Source: Candidatus Daviesbacteria bacterium | Lineage (GTDB): Bacteria; Patescibacteriota; Microgenomatia; Daviesbacterales; UBA10151 | Assembly: GCA_016186985.1 (NCBI GenBank) | Contig: JACPKO010000057.1 | Span: 1-9,994, forward strand | Length of the DNA: 9,994 nucleotides | Direction: 5' to 3' | Part shown: positions 5,956-9,994 of the stretch, piece by piece | Numbering within the stretch: position 1 is the stretch's first letter | Layout: each line of letters starts with the position of its first letter | Notes under the pieces: generated by a model | What the model was told of the DNA's origin: nothing | Databases searched by the model: none | What the model saw: only the letters and a program-made list of their open reading frames with translations | Program-made: the position numbers and the translations under genes

Positions 5956-6471
5956 TTAGTTTTTAAGGTATTTCCTAAACTCCTCCATCAGCTTCTCTTT
6001 ATTCTGACTTATCTTAGCTTTAAGTGAATAGTCTTTATATACGCCTTTATAGGCAATCGCACACCCGCCTATTAAGCCCGCATCAACTTTAACATCAAAA
6101 ATCAGATTGGGATTGTTTAAACTCCTGCGCAGCCACTCTCCGATTTCTTTAATCTGCGTTTCATCGGCAGTAAAGACAAAATAAATTGTAAGTGAGGTTG
6201 TGTCTGAGATAAATTGGTCAGTTACTTTGAAAAGCTCCCGGAAATTATCTGCGTTAACTTGACCTAATATTTTTTCATCAAAGTTAGAAGCCCATTGCTC
6301 TTCTTCGTTCAGGCTGATTTTTCCGGTCTCAGGCAATTGTCCATCTTCACTTTGGTCTTCTGATTTAAAGATTTTTTTCTCAAGGATTAATTTAAGGACC
6401 CTTGCCCTCTTTTTAAAACTCTCGAGAGTAAAAGTGTCTTTCAGTATTTCGTTTAAAAATTGTTGTTCCAT
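5956..6471 (-). CDS. atpH: F1 ATPase delta subunit (OSCP-like)
   Basis: This 171-residue protein is the delta subunit, which joins the b stalk to the top of F1. The C-terminal part is diagnostic: FDVKVDAGLIGGCAIAYKG (125-143), matching the family pattern V...LIGG..I..G, then YSLKAKI and a final helix. The N-terminal part (1-95) should be the helical bundle but is weakly conserved; it has an acidic low-complexity stretch at about 36-60. Length is close to the usual 175-180. The position between b and alpha agrees with the standard operon. Its normal partner, the N-terminal helix of alpha, seems to be missing, so the delta-alpha contact may differ. No Shine-Dalgarno precedes the ATG. Confidence 0.85.
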   Translation of the reverse strand: MEQQFLNEILKDTFTLESFKKRARVLKLILEKKIFKSEDQSEDGQLPETGKISLNEEEQWASNFDEKILGQVNADNFRELFKVTDQFISDTTSLTIYFVFTADETQIKEIGEWLRRSLNNPNLIFDVKVDAGLIGGCAIAYKGVYKDYSLKAKISQNKEKLMEEFRKYLKN

Positions 6472-6600
6472 ATGTTAGAATAATTTTCAATTACCAATTT
6501 TCAATTTACAATCAATAATCAATGAATCAATTTTCAAATACTTTGGTCATTTAGAAATTGAAAATTCATTGAAAACTGAAAATTGTAAATTTTGAATCTT
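6472..6600. repeat. Heptamer-periodic inverted repeat between b-like and delta genes
   Basis: This 129-bp spacer begins with TAATTTTCAATTACCAAT (6481 onward), the same 22 bp as upstream of the epsilon gene. It ends with complementary TTGAAAA/TGTAAATT units. The halves could form a long hairpin, as in the other operon junctions. Confidence 0.6.
6520..6566 (+). repeat. 47-bp dispersed element, copy 2
   Basis: This copy aligns end to end with 3301-3347 in the same orientation. It shows that the spacers of this operon share a family of intergenic sequence, not just similar base composition. Confidence 0.55.
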
Positions 6601-7359
6601 TTATACAAGAAAAGATTCTGTTTTCGCCCTTTCCAAACTTTCATAAACCAGCTCCATCTGGTCTTTTAAATCCAGATTCTTGGCTAAAACAAGGCTCAAA
6701 GTTTTCTCAAGCATTGCCACAATATTTTCGTCTATAATATTCATTTGCTGGACTTTATAGGTATCAATCAGCTGACGCGCAGATTTTAATTCTAAGTCAA
6801 CTGACAGCATCATTTTCTGCTCAGTCTGGAGTAAAAAGTCAGCGAGTTTGCTTTCAAAGTTTTCGAAAAGCTCTCCAACCCTCCCTTTTTGAGCCTCCCA
6901 ATTGGCGGCCTGTATGGCTTGGGACTGGCTTTTAAGCTCTGCTAAAAAGTTCCTGAATTGGTTAAGGGAGGCTTCTGTTTTATTATCCAAAACCTGGGTT
7001 AAATTTTTTAGAAATAGGTTAAATTTTTCTTCCTGTGCTTTTAGTTCCTGGTTTAATGCCTGTTGGGCTTGCTGGGTTTGGCTTTGTTCCACCTCGAGCA
7101 GACTATTTAGTTTTTGGCCAAAATCCTGCGTTGCTTTTTGATCAAACTCCTTAACTTCCTCTACGAGTTTGCCCGCGTCTTTTTGCGCACTCTCAACTAC
7201 CTGCCTGGACTTATCCGTTAACTGGGAAATGGTTTGGAAACCTGCCTGGTCTTCGGGCTGCGGAGTGGCATCTTTTTCAATTTTCCGCCTTTTGGCATAC
7301 TCGCTTACATAAAGCGCAGTTGCGGCAATAGCAATTAAACCAAAGATAACTTCGGGCAT
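6601..7359 (-). CDS. atpF: F0 b-like stalk subunit, unusually long
   Basis: This 252-residue protein has the layout of the F0 b subunit: one N-terminal membrane helix (about 2-19, PEVIFGLIAIAATALYV), a basic YAKRRK stop on the cytoplasmic side, then a long charged, glutamine-rich helical region likely to be a coiled coil (about 45-210). The C-terminal end (EKTLSLVLAKNLDLKDQMELV) resembles the part of b that meets delta. It is 60-100 residues longer than most b subunits, so the stalk may be longer or differently shaped. The place between c-like and delta supports the call. I chose the ATG at 7359; an in-frame TTG at 7395 adds 12 residues but lies inside an inverted repeat. Similarity is architectural more than motif-based, so some doubt remains. 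Confidence 0.72.
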   Translation of the reverse strand: MPEVIFGLIAIAATALYVSEYAKRRKIEKDATPQPEDQAGFQTISQLTDKSRQVVESAQKDAGKLVEEVKEFDQKATQDFGQKLNSLLEVEQSQTQQAQQALNQELKAQEEKFNLFLKNLTQVLDNKTEASLNQFRNFLAELKSQSQAIQAANWEAQKGRVGELFENFESKLADFLLQTEQKMMLSVDLELKSARQLIDTYKVQQMNIIDENIVAMLEKTLSLVLAKNLDLKDQMELVYESLERAKTESFLV

Positions 7360-7371
7360 TAGGAATAGTAT

Positions 7372-7407
7372 AAGTAACTTAAGTTTCTTAAGCAACTTAA
7401 GTTACTT
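7372..7407. repeat. Nested perfect inverted repeat at the c-like/b junction
   Basis: Two perfect 14-bp arms, AAGTAACTTAAGTT (7372-7385) and AACTTAAGTTACTT (7394-7407), flank an 8-nt loop. Each arm also contains the 10-bp palindrome AACTTAAGTT. It overlaps the stop codon of the c-like gene and includes the alternative TTG start of the b gene, so folding could affect b translation. It occupies the same place as the longer hairpins of the other junctions. Confidence 0.75.
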
Positions 7408-8230
7408 AAAATCTCAGCAAAATAATCGCTGCTACAACCCCAACCAGCGCAATTCCCACTGTAAAAATAATATTTAAGACTATCCCGAATTGAATCGTTG
7501 TCCGAGCTAGAGGATTTCTGCCTAAAGCCTCCATCGCCTTGGGTATAGTTCTTGCAAGAGAGAAAAAACCGATCGAGAAACTGACTATCACAGCTATTCC
7601 GGCCAGAATATACCGCAATATATTGACAAATTTTTCGGGATCTTGGGTATTGCGGAAAAAAGCAACATTAAGAGCATCAAGCAGTCTGTTAGCGCTTCGG
7701 GCAGTATTAAGCTCTGCAAACTCAATCTTTATGGCCAGGTTTATTTTTCCCACCTTAACCTGTTTGGCTCCTCCGCCTTCAGGAGGAGTATAGCTGGCTG
7801 TTTCACCGTCTGCATCTCCGAAATCCTGTAAAGCTACTCCTATTATGTATCCTGAAACTGTTGATTTTTCACCCTTACCCTTAAAAAAAGAGGTTGTTAT
7901 AAAATCACCGGCTTTTATCGGACCGTTAGCAGTTGATACGTTTACATCTACAGTCCCGTTTCTCACAATTGACATACCGCTCCCGTCCTGCCTTTTATAG
8001 GAAACAAGCGGATTTAAGTCTATTACTCCAAAAACTTTATCGTCATGATCTCTTTCGGATAAAACCACACCCTGATCCGTATACGAAACAATGTCGCCAT
8101 CCGCAGCCCCTTCCGTTTTAACATCAAATGATTCTGCGATCTCCAGTTGCGCTCGCGCAACAGTGACAAGTGACAAGTGACAAGTGACAAGAAGAAATAA
8201 TGCGACTAAAATTTTGCATTTTATTCCCAT
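7406..8230 (-). CDS. Exported-domain fusion to an F0 c-like hairpin without the ion-binding carboxylate
   Basis: This 274-residue protein is encoded where subunit c should be. Residues 1-27 form a signal peptide, probably cut after ARA. Residues 28-200 form an exported, probably beta-rich domain with DVNVSTANGPIKAGDFITTS (95-114), a pattern I associate loosely with surface and tail-fibre proteins. Residues 205-272 form a two-helix hairpin with AMEALGRNP (232-240) matching the cytoplasmic loop of c (A.E..ARQP). The predicted topology is that of c: both ends outside, loop inside. The ion-binding Glu/Asp, 18 residues after the loop Pro, is Val258 (GTG), and no acidic residue occurs in either helix. 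The glycine motif of helix 1 is replaced by Pro, Ala, Ser, Phe and Ile. AGAGG ends just 1 nt before the ATG, too close to be normal. An ion-pumping role looks unlikely. Confidence 0.75.
   Translation of the reverse strand: MGIKCKILVALFLLVTCHLSLVTVARAQLEIAESFDVKTEGAADGDIVSYTDQGVVLSERDHDDKVFGVIDLNPLVSYKRQDGSGMSIVRNGTVDVNVSTANGPIKAGDFITTSFFKGKGEKSTVSGYIIGVALQDFGDADGETASYTPPEGGGAKQVKVGKINLAIKIEFAELNTARSANRLLDALNVAFFRNTQDPEKFVNILRYILAGIAVIVSFSIGFFSLARTIPKAMEALGRNPLARTTIQFGIVLNIIFTVGIALVGVVAAIILLRF
8163..8190 (-). repeat. Four-copy heptamer inside the signal-peptide codons
   Basis: GTGACAA is repeated four times without change (TTGTCAC on the coding strand). Seven is not a multiple of three, so loss or gain of one unit would shift the reading frame of the c-like gene. 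All three frames of the repeat give the same hydrophobic heptapeptide cycle (LSLVTCH), so a signal-peptide core could persist while the downstream frame changes. Confidence 0.9.
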
Positions 8231-8278
8231 ACCTCTAGCTTAGTCAAATTACGGCAATTGTTCAACTATGATTCCAGT

Positions 8279-8423
8279 TTATCCACACTAATTTAGCTCC
8301 ACACTTTATTATTTTGACCAAATTTAGTTTTTTTCCACTCCACACTTTAGCCTCAAAACACCACACTTTTTTAATGTGGTAAGTTGTGGTGCCACATTTC
8401 CAGAAGTGTGGATCCACACTTTT
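8279..8423. repeat. Array of nine CCACA/TGTGG cores (operator array or replication-type boxes)
   Basis: CCACA begins at 8283, 8299, 8340, 8361, 8392 and 8414; most copies read CCACACT. TGTGG begins at 8375, 8385 and 8407. From 8299 onward the same-strand steps are 41, 21, 31 and 22 bp, and the opposite-strand steps are 10 and 22 bp, all near multiples of a helical turn. Two sites have the form TGTGG-NN-CCACA (8385-8396 and 8407-8418). The first core is part of TTATCCACA (8279-8287), a perfect DnaA-box consensus. Phased binding of a dimeric protein is the simplest reading. Confidence 0.7.
8404..8421. promoter_or_regulatory. Perfect 18-bp palindrome, candidate operator
   Basis: AAGTGTGGATCCACACTT is its own reverse complement. 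It ends 5 nt before the TTGACA box of the candidate rightward promoter, a position suited to either activation or repression of the + strand genes. The regulator is unknown. Confidence 0.65.
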
Positions 8424-8426
8424 GGT

Positions 8427-8453
8427 TTGACAAGTCGTACTAAATAATATACA
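8427..8453 (+). promoter_or_regulatory. Candidate promoter for the membrane-protein gene
   Basis: A perfect TTGACA (8427-8432) is followed after 15 nt by TATACA (8448-8453), or after 17 nt by TACATT (8450-8455), each 4 of 6 for the -10 box. A start near 8460 would give a leader of about 65 nt that carries the CCTCC-TTT-GGAGG hairpin and a GGAG element. Confidence 0.45.
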
Positions 8454-8475
8454 TTGACATTAGAAACTAAACAAC

Positions 8476-8488
8476 CCTCCTTTGGAGG
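8476..8488 (+). promoter_or_regulatory. Small hairpin CCTCC-TTT-GGAGG in the leader
   Basis: The 5-bp stem hides a strong GGAGG Shine-Dalgarno-type sequence, but no start codon lies at the right distance after it. The probable working site is GGAG at 8511-8514, 11 nt before the ATG at 8526. The hairpin may be an mRNA-stability or regulatory element, or chance. Confidence 0.35.
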
Positions 8489-8525
8489 CAAAAATTAGTA
8501 ATTAGAAATTGGAGCGAAGCGACTA

Positions 8526-9158
8526 ATGCCATTTGATAGCAAACAGCGGAGTGAGCAAGCTAAAAAGAGGATTCGTGACCATAGCGGTCATTTTATTTCC
8601 CTCAAACCTAAAATGAAAGTTTCCGGGCAGGCTGATTTGATTTCAAATCTTGTTCATGCAGAAAAGGAAACCGACGATTCTTCTCTTATCAATGTCAAAG
8701 TTAACAATCCCTTTGAAAAAATCATCCGATACCTAAAGGACATCCGCGATAAACAGTCAACAACAGTGGCTTTAAAATTTACCATTCCCTTAATAGCCCT
8801 GCCAATTGCGATCCTGATGGCGTTCCAGTTCGGACGTTACCAAAGTCAATGCAATAGCTACTTTTCGAGCCAGATCGGAACTGTTGAAAATATTCAAATG
8901 GCAAGAAAAACTGCACCTGACAACTGGTTTTTAAAGCTTTTGGGGTATCTGCCCGGGCTTGGCGATGTTTACTTAAAAAAAGAACTTCTGACCCAACCTG
9001 TCTTAATAATTTCTCCTGAAACCAATACATTGATAGATAATCAAACCTCCCTTAGTCTTGATAAATTTACCAAATCTAAAGTGCTCCTTTCGGGAGATTA
9101 CAATTCCTGCACCCAAACGCTGACTTTAGATTCTCCGGAGAATATTACTAAATTCTGA
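8526..9158 (+). CDS. Single-pass membrane protein of unknown function
   Basis: I do not recognise this 210-residue protein. Residues 1-75 are basic and polar (SEQAKKRIRDHSGHFISLKP near the start), then one membrane helix spans about 80-102 (VALKFTIPLIALPIAILMAF). Residues 103-210 include two cysteines (109 and 195) and end in a strand-rich stretch (KVLLSGDYNSC). The positive-inside rule puts the N-terminus in the cytoplasm and the C-terminal half outside. The start is supported by GGAG 11 nt upstream. It is transcribed away from the ATPase operon and shares the CCACA array with it, so the two may be co-regulated; this is inference only. The single helix and absence of a conserved membrane Arg rule out subunit a. 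Confidence 0.75.
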   Translation: MPFDSKQRSEQAKKRIRDHSGHFISLKPKMKVSGQADLISNLVHAEKETDDSSLINVKVNNPFEKIIRYLKDIRDKQSTTVALKFTIPLIALPIAILMAFQFGRYQSQCNSYFSSQIGTVENIQMARKTAPDNWFLKLLGYLPGLGDVYLKKELLTQPVLIISPETNTLIDNQTSLSLDKFTKSKVLLSGDYNSCTQTLTLDSPENITKF

Positions 9159-9281
9159 CCTACAGTTTATTCTTTCAAATTATATCCTCTTTAAAGTAAT
9201 CAACAATTTTTTGAAGACATAAGCTTTATATACTCATTTACAAAACAATCCCTATCCTATATTATCCAGGTTAATTAAATT

Positions 9282-9994
9282 ATGAGATTCAACCGGACTA
9301 TTTTATTTTCGGCAGTATTGATAAGCGGCCTCCTGGGTTTAATGCTCACTAGGCAAGCTTATGCCGTATCTTTTTTTTCACCAAGGCCTTCCCCGACTTC
9401 AAAGGCTTGCAATCCTGCTAAGAGTATTGACCCTAAAACATGGACCTTACTGGACAAATCCTGCACCCTGAACAAAAACTATAGACGAATTGAAACCTGG
9501 AAATGCCAGGATACTGTTAAACAACGAACAGTTGTGGATTTTAGCTGTAAAAAACCCAAACCCTCCCCAACTCCTTCACCTTCAATTAAACCCTCTGTCG
9601 CACCAAGCCCCTCTCCTTCATCTTCACCATCCCCTGCACCAGGGATTTTTGTTGTTAAGCCTTATTTGGTTTACCCGTCCGATAAACCAATGTACCCTGA
9701 ATATGAAACTTCAGTCAAAAACTACCTAACAGAGCTTCAATCCTGGTATAAAGAAAAGGTCGGAGAAACTTTTGTTTTTGAGCCGTTAAAAGTTGTAAGG
9801 AGCCAGTATGATTACCTGACTATGCGATGCGACCCCAATCCAAACGATGCACTTCCGCCCTCAGATGCCTGCAAACAAAACCAAAATCAGATCGACGGCA
9901 ACTGGCCGATGTATATGAATAGAGCTATCCATAACGGCCAGGAAGTTTGGGAGATTCAAAATGTGGCGCTGGTATTTTCTGCAGGAGGGGGAGG
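9282..9994 (+). CDS. Secreted protein with Pro/Ser linker, cut by the window end
   Basis: An open frame starts at ATG 9282 and runs off the window after 237 full codons without a stop. Residues 1-28 are a clear signal peptide (basic start, ILFSAVLISGLLGLML, cut after AYA). Residues 29-90 are a small segment with four cysteines (43, 63, 76, 89), possibly two disulfides. Residues 91-121 form a Pro/Ser linker (SPTPSPSIKPSVAPSPSP). Residues 124 onward start a new domain (YLVYPSDKPMYPEYE, LQSWYKEKVGETFVF) that reaches ALVFSAGGGG at the edge. The WY and Gly-rich patterns recall uncharacterised secreted bacterial proteins, but I cannot name the family. A weak AGG lies 11 nt upstream. It follows the membrane protein by 123 bp and may be co-transcribed. 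Confidence 0.8.
   Translation, partial: MRFNRTILFSAVLISGLLGLMLTRQAYAVSFFSPRPSPTSKACNPAKSIDPKTWTLLDKSCTLNKNYRRIETWKCQDTVKQRTVVDFSCKKPKPSPTPSPSIKPSVAPSPSPSSSPSPAPGIFVVKPYLVYPSDKPMYPEYETSVKNYLTELQSWYKEKVGETFVFEPLKVVRSQYDYLTMRCDPNPNDALPPSDACKQNQNQIDGNWPMYMNRAIHNGQEVWEIQNVALVFSAGGG

Larger units (their letters stand above)
8231..8525. promoter_or_regulatory. Gene-free divergent control region
   Basis: This 295-bp stretch separates the ATPase operon from the + strand genes. I see no credible coding region. It holds a CCACA/TGTGG array (8279-8423), a candidate rightward promoter (8427-8453) and a small hairpin (8476-8488). A leftward promoter for the ATPase operon is not clear; the best match on the - strand is TTGAAC (8265-8260) with TAAGCT (8242-8237), only 3 of 6 in the -10 box. 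Confidence 0.6.

Noticed and set aside
7406..7640. A frameshift hiding the true end of the c-like hairpin
   Set aside because: The frame stays aligned to subunit c from the RNP loop through the second helix to a stop at the expected place, so the absent carboxylate is a substitution, not a frame error.
8454..8459. A second TTGACA box as another rightward promoter
   Set aside because: No acceptable -10 box lies 15-19 nt downstream; the sequence there is the CCTCC hairpin.
9130..9143. Perfect 14-bp palindrome ATTCTCCGGAGAAT as a terminator
   Set aside because: It lies inside the 3' coding end of the membrane-protein gene and is not followed by a T-run.
8526..9158. The missing subunit a (atpB) on the opposite strand
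   Set aside because: The protein has only one membrane helix, while subunit a has five or six with a conserved Arg near the C-terminus.
9490..9729. An apparent 79-codon ORF rich in Pro, Leu and His
   Set aside because: It is out of frame with the long open frame from 9282, which has a signal peptide and continues past it; the repeated residues come from the Pro/Ser linker read in the wrong frame.
1..9994. Use of TGA as a sense codon (code 25), as in some CPR lineages
   Set aside because: TGA ends the Phd-like antitoxin and the membrane protein at sensible lengths, and the genes read normally with code 11.

Overview
The window looks like a piece of a small-genome, AT-rich bacterium of the Candidate Phyla Radiation (Patescibacteria), perhaps Microgenomates-like. 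This is an inference from very divergent but ordered ATP synthase genes, toxin-antitoxin modules, intergenic 7-bp-periodic inverted repeats, and start codons that mostly lack a Shine-Dalgarno sequence. TGA acts as a stop, so code 11 fits. No rRNA, tRNA, CRISPR array or transposase was seen.

Layout. (1) 1-1420 holds two PIN-toxin modules facing each other: a Phd/YefM-PIN pair on the + strand, then an AbrB-PIN pair on the - strand. The AbrB-PIN module is bracketed by a 20-bp direct repeat made of the 3' end of atpC. It starts from a strong promoter that should give a nearly leaderless mRNA. (2) 1418-8230 is one - strand operon read right to left: c-like, b-like, delta, alpha, gamma, beta, epsilon. 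This is the classical atp order without subunit a. (3) 8231-8525 is a gene-free divergent control region with nine CCACA/TGTGG cores on a roughly helical spacing and two TGTGG-NN-CCACA palindromes next to a TTGACA box. (4) 8526-9994 holds two + strand genes: a single-pass membrane protein and a secreted protein cut by the window edge.

The main point of interest is the ATPase. Alpha and beta keep their nucleotide-binding and catalytic residues, including the alpha arginine finger, so ATP hydrolysis looks intact. The membrane side is abnormal. The c-like protein keeps the cytoplasmic RNP loop, but its ion-binding carboxylate position is Val258 and its first helix has lost the glycine motif. It also carries a signal peptide and an exported domain of about 170 residues. 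No subunit a is present next to it. Alpha lacks the usual N-terminal helix, the DELSEED loop of beta is degenerate, and epsilon lacks its C-terminal helices. Together this suggests an F1-type motor attached to a membrane and surface assembly that may not move ions. It would be an analogue, not necessarily a homologue, of the F1-like X0 ATPases of mycoplasmas. A standard ATP synthase elsewhere in the genome, or a separately encoded a and c, cannot be excluded from this window.

The operon junctions are also unusual. Five are imperfect inverted repeats built from degenerate AT-rich heptamers, and the sixth (c-like/b) is a nested palindrome. The beta gene is bracketed by 53-bp inverted copies of one element, and a four-copy heptamer sits inside the signal-peptide codons of the c-like gene.
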